Assembly (NCBI GenBank): GCA_037349105.1
Contig: JAYJMM010000084.1
Location: 1 to 64,000, forward strand
Length of the DNA stretch: 64,000 nt
DNA from: Limnomonas spitsbergensis
Taxonomy: Eukaryota > Chlorophyta > Chlorophyceae > Chlamydomonadales
Direction of reading: 5' to 3'
The translations under genes and the position numbers were made by a program. The notes under the pieces are model-generated. The model did not search any database and was not told where the DNA came from. It saw only the letters and a program-made list of their open reading frames with translations. Shown here in pieces: positions 11,170-24,639 of the stretch (within the stretch, counting starts at the first letter, position 1; each line of letters opens with the position of its first letter).

Positions 11170-12178
11170 GGATTTGCAGGGGTGGTGGGGAAAGCAGCTG
11201 AGGATTTGCAGGGGTGGTGGGGAAAGCAGCTGAGGATTTGCAGGGGTGGTGGGGAAAATAGCTGAGGATTTGCAGGGGTGGTGGGGAAAGCAGCTGAGGA
11301 TTTGCAGGGGTGGTGGGGAAAGTAGCTGAGGATTTACAGGGGTGGTGGGGAAAGTAGCTGAGGATTTGCAGGGGTGGTGGGGAAAGTAGCTGAGCATTTG
11401 CAGGGGTGGTGGGGAAAGCAGCTGAGGATTTGCAGGGGTGGTGGGGAAAGTAGCTGAGGATTTGCAGGGGTGGTGGGGAAAGTAGCTGAGGATTTGCAGG
11501 GGTGGTGGGGAAAGTAGCTGAGGATTTGCAGGGGTGGTGGGGAAAGTAGCTGAGCATTTGCATGGGGTGGTGGGGAAAGCAGCTGAGGATTTGCAGGGGT
11601 GGAGGGGAAAGCAGCTGAGGATTTGCAGGGTTGTTGGGGAAAGTAGCTGAGGATTTGCAGGGGTGGTGGGGAAAGCAGCTGAGGATTTGCAGGGGTGGTG
11701 GGGAAAATAGCTGAGGATTTGCAGGGGTGGTGGGGAAAGCAGCTGAGGATTTGCAGGGGTGGTGGGGAAAGTAGCTGAGGATTTGCAGGGGTGGTGGGGA
11801 AAGTAGCTGAGGATTTGCAGGGGTGGTGGGGAAAGCAGCTGAGGATTTGCAGGGGTGGTGGGGAAAATAGCTGAGGATTTGCAGGGGTGGTGGGGAAAGC
11901 AGCTGAGGATTTGCAGGGGTGGTGGGGAAAGTAGCTGATGATTTGCAGGGGTGGTGGGGAAAGTAGCTGAGGATTTGCAGGGGTGGTGGGGAAAGTAGCT
12001 GAGCATTTGCAGGGGTGGTGGGGAATTAGCTGAGGATTTGCAGGGGTGGTGGGGAAAGCAGCTGAGGATTTGCAGGGGTGGTGGGGAAATAGCTGAGGAT
12101 TTGCAGGGGTGGTGGGGAAAATAGCTGATGATTTGCAGGGGTGGTGGGGAAATAGCTGAGGATTTGCAGGGGTGGTGG
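11170..12178. repeat. Array B superblock recurring 7,435 bp downstream, copy 1
   Basis: The ordered markers here are GCATGGGGTGG (11,560 region), GGAGGGG, GGGTTGTTGGGG and GGGGAATTAGC (AATT at 12,024). The same order and spacing recur at 18,995 and 19,459, an offset of 7,435 bp. Only scattered single differences were seen, such as TTTACAGG at about 11,334 and GAGC versus GAAC at 11,391/18,826. Related but altered versions end near 35.1 and 42.0 kb. Confidence 0.8.
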
Positions 12179-15100
12179 AGAAAATAGCTGAGGATTTGCA
12201 GGGGTGGTTGGGAGAGTAGCTGAGGATTTGCAGGGGTGGTGGGGAAAGTAGCTGAGGATTTGCAGGGGTGGTGGGGAAATAGCTGAGGATTTGTAGGGGT
12301 GGTGGGGAAAGTAGCTGAGGATTTGCAGGGGTGGTGGGGAAAGTAGCTGAGGATTTGCAGGGGTGGTGGGGAAAATAGCTGAGGATTTGCAGGGGTGGTG
12401 GGGAAAGTAGCTGAGGATTTGCAGGGGTGGTGGGGAAATAGCTGAGGATTTGCAGGGTTGTTGGGGAAAGCAGCTGAGGATTTGCAGGGGTGGTGGGGAA
12501 AGTAGCTGAGGATTTGCCGGGGTGGTGGGGAAAATAGTTGAGGATTTGCAGGGGTGGTGGGGAAAGTAGCTGAGCATTTGCAGGGGTGGTGGGGAAAGCA
12601 GCTGAGGATTTGCAGGGGTGGTGGGAAAAATAGCTGAGGATTTGCATGTGTGGTGGGGAAAGTAGCTGAGCATTTGCAGGGGTAGGGAAAATAGCTGAGG
12701 ATTTGCAGGGGTCGTGGGGAAAGCAGCTGAGGATTTGCATGGGTGGTGGGGAAATAGCTGATGATTTGCAGGGGTGGTGGGGAAAGTAGCTGAGGATCTG
12801 CAGGGGTGGTGGGGAAAGCAGCTGAGGATTTGCAGGGGTGGTGGGGAAAGCAGCTGAGGATTTGCAGGGGTGGTGGGGAAATAGCTGAGGATTTGCAGGG
12901 GTGGTGGGGAAAATAGCTGAGGATTTGCAGGGGTGGTGGGGAAAGTAGCTGAGGATCTGCAGGGGTGGTGGGGAAAGCAGCTGAGGATTTGCAGGGGTGG
13001 TGGGGAAAGTAGCTGAGCATTTGCAGGGGTGGTGGGGAAAATAGCTGAGGATTTGCAGGGGTGGTGGGGAAAATAGCTGAGGATTTGCAGGGGTGGTGGG
13101 GAAATAGCTGAGGATTTGCAGGGGTGGTGGGGAAAGTAGCTGAACATTTGCAGGGGTGGTGGGGAAATAGCTGAGGATTTGCAGGGGTGGTGGGGAAATA
13201 GCTGAGGATTTGCAGGGGTGGTGGGGAAAATAGCTGAGGATTTGCAGGGGTGGTGGGGAAATAGCTGAGGATTTGCAGGGGTGGTGGAGAAAATAGCTGA
13301 GGATTTGCAGGGGTGGTGGGGAAAGTAGCTGAGGATTTGCAGGGGTGGTGGGGAAAGCAGCTGAGAATTTGCAGGGGTGGTGGGGAAATAGCTGAGGATT
13401 TGTAGGGGTGGTGGGGAAAGTAGCTGAGGATCTGCAGGGGTGGTGGGGAAAGCAGCTGAGGATTTGCAGGGGTGGTGGGGAAAGCAGCTGAGGATTTGCA
13501 GGGGTGGTGGGGAAAATAGCTGAGGATTTGCAGGGGTGGTGGGGAAATAGCTGAGGATTTGCAGGGGTGGTGGGGAAAGTAGCTGAGGATCTGCAGGGGT
13601 GGTGGGGAAAGCAGCTGAGGATTTGCAGGGGTGGTGGGGAAAGTAGCTGAGGATTTGCAGGGGTGGTGAGGAAATAGCTGAGGATTTGCTGGGGTGGTGG
13701 GGAAAGTAGCTGAGGATCTGCAGGGGTGGTGGGGAAAGCAGCTGAGGATTTGCAGGGGTGGTGGGGAAAGTAGCTGAGGATTTGCAGGGGTGGTGGGGAA
13801 AGTAGCTGAGGATTTGCAGGGGTGGTGGGGAAAGTAGCTGAGCATTTGCAGGGGTGGTGGGGAAAGCAGCTGAGCATTTGCAGGGGTGGTGGGGAAATAG
13901 CTGAGGATTTGCAGGGGTGGTGGGGAAGTAGCTGAGGATCTGCAGGGGTGGTGGGGAAAGCAGCTGAGGATTTGCAGGGGTGGTGGGGAAAGTAGCTGAG
14001 GATTTGCAGGGGTGGTGGGGAAATAGCTGAGGATTTGCTGGGGTGGTGGGGAAAGTAGCTGAGGATTTGCAGGGGTGGTGGGGAAATGGCTGAGGATTTG
14101 CAGGGGTGGTGGGGAAAGTAGCTGAGCATTTGCAGGGGTGGTGGGGAAATAGCTGAGGATTTGCAGGGGTGGTGGGGAAATAGCTGAGGATTTGCAGGGG
14201 TGGTGGGAAAAATAGCTGAGGATTTGCAGGGGTGGTGGGGAAATAGCTGAGGATTTGCAGGGGTGGTGGAGAAAATAGCTGAGGATTTGCAGGGGTGGTG
14301 GGGAAAGTAGCTGAGGATTTGCAGGGGTGGTGGGGAAAGTAGCTGAGCATTTGCAGGGGTGGTGGGGAAAGCAGCTGAGGATTTGCAGGGGCGGTGGGGA
14401 AAGCAGCTGAGGATTTGCAGGGGTGGTGGGGAAAGTAGCTGAGGATTTGCAGGGGTGGTGGGGAAAGCAGCTGAGGATTTGCAGGGGTGGTGGAGAAAGT
14501 AGCTGAGGATTTGCAGGGGTGGTGGGGAAAGCAGCTGAGGATCTGCAGGGGTGGTGGGGAAAGCAGCTGAGGATTTGCAGGGGTGGTGGAGAAAGTAGCT
14601 GAGGATTTGCATGGGGTGGTGGGGAAAGCAGCTGAGGATCTGCAGGGGTGGTGGGGAAAGCAGCTGAGGATTTGCAGGGGTGGTGGGGAAAGTAGCTGAG
14701 GATTTGCAGGGGTGGTGGGGAAAGTAGCTGAGCATTTGCATGGGGTGGTGGGGAAAGCAGCTGAGGATCTGCAGGGGTGGTGGGGAAAGCAGCTGAGGAT
14801 TTGCAGGGGTGGAGGGGAAAGTAGCTGAGGATTTGCAGGGGTGGTGGGGAAAGCAGCTGAGGATTTGCAGGGGTGGTGGGGAAAGCAGCTGAGGATTTGC
14901 AGGGGTGGTGGGGAAAATAGCTGAGGATTTGCAGGGGTGGTGGGGAAAGCAGCTGAGGATTTGCAGGGGTGGTGGGGAAAGCAGCTGAGGATTTGCAGGG
15001 GTGGTGGGGAAAGTAGCTGAGGATTTGCAGGGGTGGTGGGGAAAGTAGCTGAGCATTTGCAGGGGTGGTGGAGAAAGCAGCTGAGGATTTGCAGGGGTGG

Positions 15101-18100
15101 TGGGGAAAGTAGCTGAGGATTTGCAGGGGTGGTGGGGAAAGTAGCTGAGGATTTGCAGGGGTGGTGGGGAAAGTAGCTGAGCATTTGCAGGGGTGGTGGG
15201 GAAATAGCTGAGGATTTGCAGGGGTGGTGGGGAAATAGCTGAGGATTTGCAGGGGTGGTGGGAAAAATAGCTGAGGATTTGCAGGGGTGGTGGGGAAATA
15301 GCTGAGGATTTGCAGGGGTGGTGGAGAAAATAGCTGAGGATTTGCAGGGGTGGTGGGGAAAGTAGCTGAGGATTTGCAGGGGTGGTGGGGAAAGTAGCTG
15401 AGCATTTGCAGGGGTGGTGGGGAAAGCAGCTGAGGATTTGCAGGGGCGGTGGGGAAAGCAGCTGAGGATTTGCAGGGGTGGTGGGGAAAGTAGCTGAGGA
15501 TTTGCAGGGGTGGTGGGGAAAGCAGCTGAGGATTTGCAGGGGTGGTGGAGAAAGTAGCTGAGGATTTGCATGGGGTGGTGGGGAAAGCAGCTGAGGATCT
15601 GCAGGGGTGGTGGGGAAAGCAGCTGAGGATTTGCAGGGGTGGTGGAGAAAGTAGCTGAGGATTTGCATGGGGTGGTGGGGAAATAGCTGAGGATTTGCAG
15701 GGGTGGTGGAGAAAATAGCTGAGGATTTGCAGGGGTGGTGGGGAAAGTAGCTGAGGATTTGCAGGGGTGGTGGGGAAAGTAGCTGAGCATTTGCAGGGGT
15801 GGTGGGGAAAGCAGCTGAGGATTTGCAGGGGCGGTGGGGAAAGCAGCTGAGGATTTGCAGGGGTGGTGGGGAAAGTAGCTGAGGATTTGCAGGGGTGGTG
15901 GGGAAAGCAGCTGAGGATTTGCAGGGGTGGTGGAGAAAGTAGCTGAGGATTTGCATGGGGTGGTGGGGAAAGCAGCTGAGGATCTGCAGGGGTGGTGGGG
16001 AAAGCAGCTGAGGATTTGCAGGGGTGGTGGAGAAAGTAGCTGAGGATTTGCATGGGGTGGTGGGGAAAGCAGCTGAGGATCTGCAGGGGTGGTGGGGAAA
16101 GCAGCTGAGGATTTGCAGGGGTGGTGGGGAAAGTAGCTGAGGATTTGCAGGGGTGGTGGGGAAAGTAGCTGAGCATTTGCATGGGGTGGTGGGGAAAGCA
16201 GCTGAGGATCTGCAGGGGTGGTGGGGAAAGCAGCTGAGGATTTGCAGGGGTGGAGGGGAAAGTAGCTGAGGATTTGCAGGGGTGGTGGGGAAAGCAGCTG
16301 AGGATTTGCAGGGGTGGTGGGGAATTAGCTGAGGATTTGCAGGGGTGGTGGGGAAAGTAGCTGAGGATTTGCAGGGGTGGTGGGGAAAGCAGCTGAGGAT
16401 TTGCAGGGGTGGTGGGGAAAATAGCTGAGGATTTGCAGGGGTGGTGGGGAAAGCAGCTGAGGATTTGCAGGGGTGGTGGGGAAAGCAGCTGAGGATTTGC
16501 AGGGGTGGTGGGGAAAGTAGCTGAGGATTTGCAGGGGTGGTGGGGAAAGTAGCTGAGCATTTGCAGGGGTGGTGGAGAAAGCAGCTGAGGATTTGCAGGG
16601 GTGGTGGGGAAAGTAGCTGAGCATTTGCAGGGGTGGTGGAGAAAGCAGCTGAGGATTTGCAGGGGTGGTGGGGAAAGTAGCTGAGGATTTGCAGGGGTGG
16701 TGGGGAAAGTAGCTGAGGATTTGCAGGGGTGTTGGGGAAAGTAGCTGAGCATTTGCAGGGGTGGTGGGGAAAGTAGCTGAGGATTTGCAGGGGTGGTGGG
16801 GAAAGTAGCTGAGGATTTGCAGGGGTGGAGGGGAAAGTAGCTGAGGATTTGCAGGGGTGGTGGGGAAAGCAGCTGAGGATTTGCAGGGGTGGTGGGGAAA
16901 GTAGCTGAGCATTTGCAGGGGTGGTGGAGAAAGTAGCTGAGGATTTGCAGGGGTGGTGGGGAAAGTAGCTGAGCATTTGCAGGGGTGGTGGAGAAAGCAG
17001 CTGAGGATTTGCAGGGGTGGTGGGGAAAGTAGCTGAGGATTTGCAGGGGTGGTGGGGAAAGTAGCTGAGGATTTGCAGGGGTGGTGGGGAAAGTAGCTGA
17101 GCATTTGCAGGGGTGGTGGGGAAATAGCTGAGGATTTGCAGGGGTGGTGGGGAAATAGCTGAGGATTTGCAGGGGTGGTGGGAAAAATAGCTGAGGATTT
17201 GCAGGGGTGGTGGGGAAATAGCTGAGGATTTGCAGGGGTGGTGGAGAAAATAGCTGAGGATTTGCAGGGGTGGTGGGGAAAGTAGCTGAGGATTTGCAGG
17301 GGTGGTGGGGAAAGTAGCTGAGCATTTGCAGGGGTGGTGGGGAAAGCAGCTGAGGATTTGCAGGGGCGGTGGGGAAAGCAGCTGAGGATTTGCAGGGGTG
17401 GTGGGGAAAGTAGCTGAGGATTTGCAGGGGTGGTGGGGAAAGCAGCTGAGGATTTGCAGGGGTGGTGGAGAAAGTAGCTGAGGATTTGCATGGGGTGGTG
17501 GGGAAAGCAACTGAGGATCTGCAGGGGTGGTGGGGAAAGCAGCTGAGGATTTGCAGGGGTGGTGGAGAAAGTAGCTGAGGATTTGCATGGGGTGGTGGGG
17601 AAAGCAGCTGAGGATCTGCAGGGGTGGTGGGGAAAGCAGCTGAGGATTTGCAGGGGTGGTGGGGAAAGTAGCTGAGGATTTGCAGGGGTGGTGGGGAAAG
17701 TAGCTGAGCATTTGCATGGGGTGGTGGGGAAAGCAGCTGAGGATCTGCAGGGGTGGTGGGGAAAGCAGCTGAGGATTTGCAGGGGTGGAGGGGAAAGTAG
17801 CTGAGGATTTGCAGGGGTGGTGGGGAAAGCAGCTGAGGATTTGCAGGGGTGGTGGGGAAAGCAGCTGAGGATTTGCAGGGGTGGTGGGGAAAGTAGCTGA
17901 GGATTTGCAGGGGTGGTGGAGAAAGCAGCTGAGGATTTGCAGGGGTGGTGGGGAAAGTAGCTGAGGATTTGCAGGGGTGGTGGGGAAAGTAGCTGAGGAT
18001 TTGCAGGGGTGGTGGGGAAAGTAGCTGAGCATTTGCAGGGGTGGTGGGGAAAGCAGCTGAGGATTTGCAGGGGTGGTGGGGAAAGTAGCTGAGGATTTGC

Positions 18101-18604
18101 AGGGGTGGTGGGGAAAGCAGCTGAGGATTTGCAGGGGTGGTGGGGAAAGTAGCTGAGGATTTGCAGGGGTGGTGGGGAAAGCAGCTGAGGATTTGCAGGG
18201 GTGGTGGGGAAAGTAGCTGAGGATTTGCAGGGGTGGTGGGGAAAGTAGCTGAGCATTTGCAGGGGTGGTGGGGAAAGCAGCTGAGGATTTGCAGGGGTGG
18301 TGGGGAAAGTAGCTGAGGATTTGCAGGGGTGGTGGGGAAAGCAGCTGAGGATTTGCAGGGGTGGTGGGGAAAGCAGCTGAGGATTTGCAGGGGTGGTGGG
18401 GAAAATAGCTGAGGATTTGCAGGGGTGGTGGGGAAAGCAGCTGAGGATTTGCAGGGGTGGTGGGGAAAGTAGCTGAGGATTTGCAGGGGTGGTGGGGAAA
18501 GTAGCTGAGGATTTGCAGGGGTGGTGGGTAAAGTAGCTGAGCATTTGCAGGGGTGGTGGGGAAAGCAGCTGAGGATTTGCAGGGGTGGTGGGGAAAGTAG
18601 CTGA

Positions 18605-19613
18605 GGATTTGCAGGGGTGGTGGGGAAAGCAGCTGAGGATTTGCAGGGGTGGTGGGGAAAGCAGCTGAGGATTTGCAGGGGTGGTGGGGAAAATAGCTGA
18701 GGATTTGCAGGGGTGGTGGGGAAAGCAGCTGAGGATTTGCAGGGGTGGTGGGGAAAGTAGCTGAGGATTTGCAGGGGTGGTGGGGAAAGTAGCTGAGGAT
18801 TTGCAGGGGTGGTGGGGAAAGTAGCTGAACATTTGCAGGGGTGGTGGGGAAAGCAGCTGAGGATTTGCAGGGGTGGTGGGGAAAGTAGCTGAGGATTTGC
18901 AGGGGTGGTGGGGAAAGTGGCTGAGGATTTGCAGGGGTGGTGGGGAAAGTAGCTGAGGATTTGCAGGGGTGGTGGGGAAAGTAGCTGAGCATTTGCATGG
19001 GGTGGTGGGGAAAGCAGCTGAGGATTTGCAGGGGTGGAGGGGAAAGCAGCTGAGGATTTGCAGGGTTGTTGGGGAAAGTAGCTGAGGATTTGCAGGGGTG
19101 GTGGGGAAAGCAGCTGAGGATTTGCAGGGGTGGTGGGGAAAATAGCTGAGGATTTGCAGGGGTGGTGGGGAAAGCAGCTGAGGATTTGCAGGGGTGGTGG
19201 GGAAAGTAGCTGAGGATTTGCAGGGGTGGTGGGGAAAGTAGCTGAGGATTTGCAGGGGTGGTGGGGAAAGCAGCTGAGGATTTGCAGGGGTGGTGGGGAA
19301 AATAGCTGAGGATTTGCAGGGGTGGTGGGGAAAGCAGCTGAGGATTTGCAGGGGTGGTGGGGAAAGTAGCTGATGATTTGCAGGGGTGGTGGGGAAAGTA
19401 GCTGAGGATTTGCAGGGGTGGTGGGGAAAGTAGCTGAGCATTTGCAGGGGTGGTGGGGAATTAGCTGAGGATTTGCAGGGGTGGTGGGGAAAGCAGCTGA
19501 GGATTTGCAGGGGTGGTGGGGAAATAGCTGAGGATTTGCAGGGGTGGTGGGGAAAATAGCTGATGATTTGCAGGGGTGGTGGGGAAATAGCTGAGGATTT
19601 GCAGGGGTGGTGG
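18605..19613. repeat. Array B superblock, copy 2 (offset 7,435 bp)
   Basis: This matches 11,170-12,178 by the ordered GCATGGGG, GGAGGGG, GGGTTGTTGGGG and AATT markers. The copies part at about 12,179/19,614, where the first reads GGTGGAGAAAA and the second GGTGGGGAAAG. Confidence 0.8.
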
Positions 19614-20065
19614 GGAAAGTAGCTGAGGATTTGCAGGGGTGGTGGGGAAATAGCTGAGGATTTGTAGGGGTGGTGGGGAAAGTAGCTGAGGATTTGCAGG
19701 GGTGGTGGGGAAAGTAACTGAGGATTTGCAGGGGTTGTGGGGAAAATAGCTGAGGATTTGCAGGGGTGGTGGGGAAATAGCTGAGGATTTGCAGGGGTGG
19801 TGGGGAAATAGCTGAGGATTTGCAGGGTTGTTGGGGAAAGCAGCTGAGGATTTGCAGGGGTGGTGGGGAAAGAAGCTGAGGATTTGCAGGGGTGGTGGGG
19901 AAAATAGTTGAGGATTTGCAGGGGTGGTGGGGAAAGTAGCTGAGGATTTGCAGGGGTGGTGGGGAAAGCAGCTGAGGATTTGCAGGGGTGGTGGGAAAAA
20001 TAGCTGAGGATTTGCATGGGTGGTGGGGAAAGTAGCTGAGCATTTGCAGGGGTAGGGAAAATAGC

Positions 20066-22917
20066 TGAGGATTTGCATGGGTGGTGGGGAAAGCAGCTGA
20101 GGATTTGCATGGGTGGTGGGGAAATAGCTGATGATTTGCAGGGGTGGTGGGGAAAGTAGCTGAGGATCTGCAGGGGTGGTGGGGAAAGCAGCTGAGGATT
20201 TGCAGGGGTGGTGGGGAAAGCAGCTGAGGATTTGCAGGGGTGGTGGGGAAATAGCTGAGGATTTGCAGGGGTGGTGGGGAAAATAGCTGAGGATTTGCAG
20301 GGGTGGTGGGGAAAGTAGCTGAGGATTTGCAGGGGTGGTGGGGAAATAGCTGAGGATTTGCAGGGGTGGTGGGGAAAGTAGCTGAGCATTTGCAGGGGTG
20401 GTGGGGAAAATAGCTGAGGATTTGCAGGGGTGGTGGGGAAAATAGCTGAGGATTTGCAGGGGTGGTGGGGAAAGTAGCTGATGATTTGCAGGGGTGGTGG
20501 GGAAAGTAGCTGAACATTTGCAGGGGTGGTGGGGAAATAGCTGAGGATTTGCAGGGGTGGTGGGGAAAGTAGCTGAGGATTTGCAGGGGTGGTGGGGAAA
20601 GTAGCTGAGAATTTGCAGGGGTGGTGGGGAAATAGCTGAGGATTTGTAGGGGTGGTGGGGAAAGTAGCTGAGGATCTGCAGGGGTGGTGGGGAAAGCAGC
20701 TGAGGATTTGCAGGGGTGGTGGGGAAATAGCTGAGGATTTGCAGGGGTGGTGGGGAAATAGCTGAGGATTTGCAGGGGTGGTGGGGAAAGTAGCTGAGGA
20801 TCTGCAGGGGTGGTGGGGAAAGCAGCTGAGGATTTGCAGGGGTGGTGGGGAAAATAGCTGAGGATTTGCAGGGGTGGTGGGGAAATAGCTGAGGATTTGC
20901 AGGGGTGGTGGGGAAAGTAGCTGAGGATCTGCAGGGGTGGTGGGGAAAGCAGCTGAGGATTTGCAGGGGTGGTGGGGAAAGTAGCTGAGGATTTGCAGGG
21001 GTGGTGAGGAAATAGCTGAGGATTTGCTGGGGTGGTGGGGAAAGTAGCTGAGGATCTGCAGGGGTGGTGGGGAAAGCAGCTGAGGATTTGCAGGGGTGGT
21101 GGGGAAAGTAGCTGAGGATTTGCAGGGGTGGTGGGGAAAGTAGCTGAGGATTTGCAGGGGTGGTGGGGAAAGTAGCTGAGGATTTGCAGGGGTGGTGGGG
21201 AAAGCAGCTGAGCATTTGCAGGGGTGGTGGGGAAATAGATGAGGATTTGCAGGGGTGGTGGGGAAGTAGCTGAGGATCTGCAGGGGTGGTGGGGAAAGCA
21301 GCTGAGGATTTGCAGGGGTGGTGGGGAAAGTAGCTGAGGATTTGCAGGGGTGGTGGGGAAATAGCTGAGGATTTGCTGGGGTGGTGGGGAAAGTAGCTGA
21401 GGATTTGCAGGGGTGGTGGGGAAATGGCTGAGGATTTGCATGGGTGGTGGGGAAAGTAGCTGAGCATTTGCAGGGGTGGTGGGGAAATAGCTGAGGATTT
21501 GCAGGGGTGGTGGGGAAAGCAGCTGAGGATTTGCATGGGTGGTGGGGAAATAGCTGATGATTTGCAGGGGTGGTGGGGAAAGTAGCTGAGGATCTGCAGG
21601 GGTGGTGGGGAAAGCAGCTGAGGATTTGCAGGGGTGGTGGGGAAAGCAGCTGAGGATTTGCAGGGGTGGTGGGGAAATAGCTGAGGATTTGCAGGGGTGG
21701 TGGGGAAAATAGCTGAGGATTTGCAGGGGTGGTGGGGAAAGTAGCTGAGGATTTGCAGGGGTGGTGGGGAAATAGCTGAGGATTTGCAGGGGTGGTGGGG
21801 AAAGTAGCTGAGCATTTGCAGGGGTGGTGGGGAAAATAGCTGAGGATTTGCAGGGGTGGTGGGGAAAATAGCTGAGGATTTGCAGGGGTGGTGGGGAAAG
21901 TAGCTGATGATTTGCAGGGGTGGTGGGGAAAGTAGCTGAACATTTGCAGGGGTGGTGGGGAAATAGCTGAGGATTTGCAGGGGTGGTGGGGAAAGTAGCT
22001 GAGGATTTGCAGGGGTGGTGGGGAAAGTAGCTGAGAATTTGCAGGGGTGGTGGGGAAATAGCTGAGGATTTGTAGGGGTGGTGGGGAAAGTAGCTGAGGA
22101 TCTGCAGGGGTGGTGGGGAAAGCAGCTGAGGATTTGCAGGGGTGGTGGGGAAATAGCTGAGGATTTGCAGGGGTGGTGGGGAAATAGCTGAGGATTTGCA
22201 GGGGTGGTGGGGAAAGTAGCTGAGGATCTGCAGGGGTGGTGGGGAAAGCAGCTGAGGATTTGCAGGGGTGGTGGGGAAAATAGCTGAGGATTTGCAGGGG
22301 TGGTGGGGAAATAGCTGAGGATTTGCAGGGGTGGTGGGGAAAGTAGCTGAGGATCTGCAGGGGTGGTGGGGAAAGCAGCTGAGGATTTGCAGGGGTGGTG
22401 GGGAAAGTAGCTGAGGATTTGCAGGGGTGGTGAGGAAATAGCTGAGGATTTGCTGGGGTGGTGGGGAAAGTAGCTGAGGATCTGCAGGGGTGGTGGGGAA
22501 AGCAGCTGAGGATTTGCAGGGGTGGTGGGGAAAGTAGCTGAGGATTTGCAGGGGTGGTGGGGAAAGTAGCTGAGGATTTGCAGGGGTGGTGGGGAAAGTA
22601 GCTGAGGATTTGCAGGGGTGGTGGGGAAAGCAGCTGAGCATTTGCAGGGGTGGTGGGGAAATAGATGAGGATTTGCAGGGGTGGTGGGGAAGTAGCTGAG
22701 GATCTGCAGGGGTGGTGGGGAAAGCAGCTGAGGATTTGCAGGGGTGGTGGGGAAAGTAGCTGAGGATTTGCAGGGGTGGTGGGGAAATAGCTGAGGATTT
22801 GCTGGGGTGGTGGGGAAAGTAGCTGAGGATTTGCAGGGGTGGTGGGGAAATGGCTGAGGATTTGCAGGGGTGGTGGGGAAAGTAGCTGAGCATTTGCAGG
22901 GGTGGTGGGGAAATAGC
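20066..22917. repeat. 1,426-bp tandem duplication in array B
   Basis: The copies are about 20,066-21,491 and 21,492-22,917. A private variant, AAATAGATGAGG, is at 21,235 and 22,661 (offset 1,426), and GAACATTTG at 20,511 and 21,937 has the same offset. The GATCTGC, GATG and TTTGTAGG variants between agree in order. The only differences I noticed are single G/T changes at the TTGCATGG positions near the ends. This is among the least diverged duplications in the window. Confidence 0.88.
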
Positions 22918-24639
22918 TGAGGATTTGCAGGGGTGGTGGGAAAAATAGCTGAGGATTTGCAGGGGTGGTGGGGAAATAGCTGAGGATTTGCAGGGGTGGT
23001 GGAGAAAATAGCTGAGGATTTGCAGGGGTGGTGGGGAAAGTAGCTGAGGATTTGCAGGGGTGGTGGGGAAAGTAGCTGAGCATTTGCAGGGGTGGTGGGG
23101 AAAGCAGCTGAGGATTTGCAGGGGCGGTGGGGAAAGCAGCTGAGGATTTGCAGGGGTGGTGGGGAAAGTAGCTGAGGATTTGCAGGGGTGGTGGGGAAAG
23201 CAGCTGAGGATTTGCAGGGGTGGTGGAGAAAGTAGCTGAGGATTTGCATGGGGTGGTGGGGAAAGCAGCTGAGGATCTGCAGGGGTGGTGGGGAAATGGC
23301 TGAGGATTTGCAGGGGTGGTGGGGAAAGCAGCTGAGGATTTGCAGGGGTGGTGGGGAAAGTAGCTGATGATTTGCAGGGGTGGTGGGGAAAGTAGCTGAG
23401 GATTTGCAGGGGTGGTGGGGAAAGTAGCTGAGCATTTGCAGGGGTGGTGGGGAATTAGCTGAGGATTTGCAGGGGTGGTGGGGAAAGCAGCTGAGGATTT
23501 GCAGGGGTGGTGGGGAAATAGCTGAGGATTTGCAGGGGTGGTGGGGAAAATAGCTGATGATTTGCAGGGGTGGTGGGGAAATAGCTGAGGATTTGCAGGG
23601 GTGGTGGGGAAAGTAGCTGAGGATTTGCAGGGGTGGTGGGGAAATAGCTGAGGATTTGTAGGGGTGGTGGGGAAAGTAGCTGAGGATTTGCAGGGGTGGT
23701 GGGGAAAGTAGCTGAGGATTTGCAGGGGTTGTGGGGAAAATAGCTGAGGATTTGCAGGGGTGGTGGGGAAATAGCTGAGGATTTGCAGGGGTGGTGGGGA
23801 AATAGCTGAGGATTTGCAGGGTTGTTGGGGAAAGCAGCTGAGGATTTGCAGGGGTGGTGGGGAAAGTAGCTGAGGATTTGCAGGGGTGGTGGGGAAAATA
23901 GTTGAGGATTTGCAGGGGTGGTGGGGAAAGTAGCTGAGGATTTGCAGGGGTGGTGGGAAAAATAGCTGAGGATTTGCATGGGTGGTGGGGAAAGTAGCTG
24001 AGCATTTGCAGGGGTAGGGAAAATAGCTGAGGATTTGCAGGGGTCGTGGGGAAAGCAGCTGAGGATTTGCATGGGTGGTGGGGAAATAGCTGATGATTTG
24101 CAGGGGTGGTGGGGAAAGTAGCTGAGGATCTGCAGGGGTGGTGGGGAAAGCAGCTGAGGATTTGCAGGGGTGGTGGGGAAAGCAGCTGAGGATTTGCAGG
24201 GGTGGTGGGGAAATAGCTGAGGATTTGCAGGGGTGGTGGGGAAAATAGCTGAGGATTTGCAGGGGTGGTGGGGAAAGTAGCTGAGGATTTGCAGGGGTGG
24301 TGGGGAAATAGCTGAGGATTTGCAGGGGTGGTGGGGAAAGTAGCTGAGCATTTGCAGGGGTGGTGGGGAAAATAGCTGAGGATTTGCAGGGGTGGTGGGG
24401 AAAATAGCTGAGGATATGCAGGGGTGGTGGGGAAAGTAGCTGATGATTTGCAGGGGTGGTGGGGAAAGTAGCTGAACATTTGCAGGGGTGGTGGGGAAAT
24501 AGCTGAGGATTTGCAGGGGTGGTGGGGAAATAGCTGAGGATTTGCAGGGGTGGTGGGGAAAATAGCTGAGGATTTGCAGGGGTGGTGGGGAAATAGCTGA
24601 GGATTTGCAGGGGTGGTGGAGAAAATAGCTGAGGATTTG

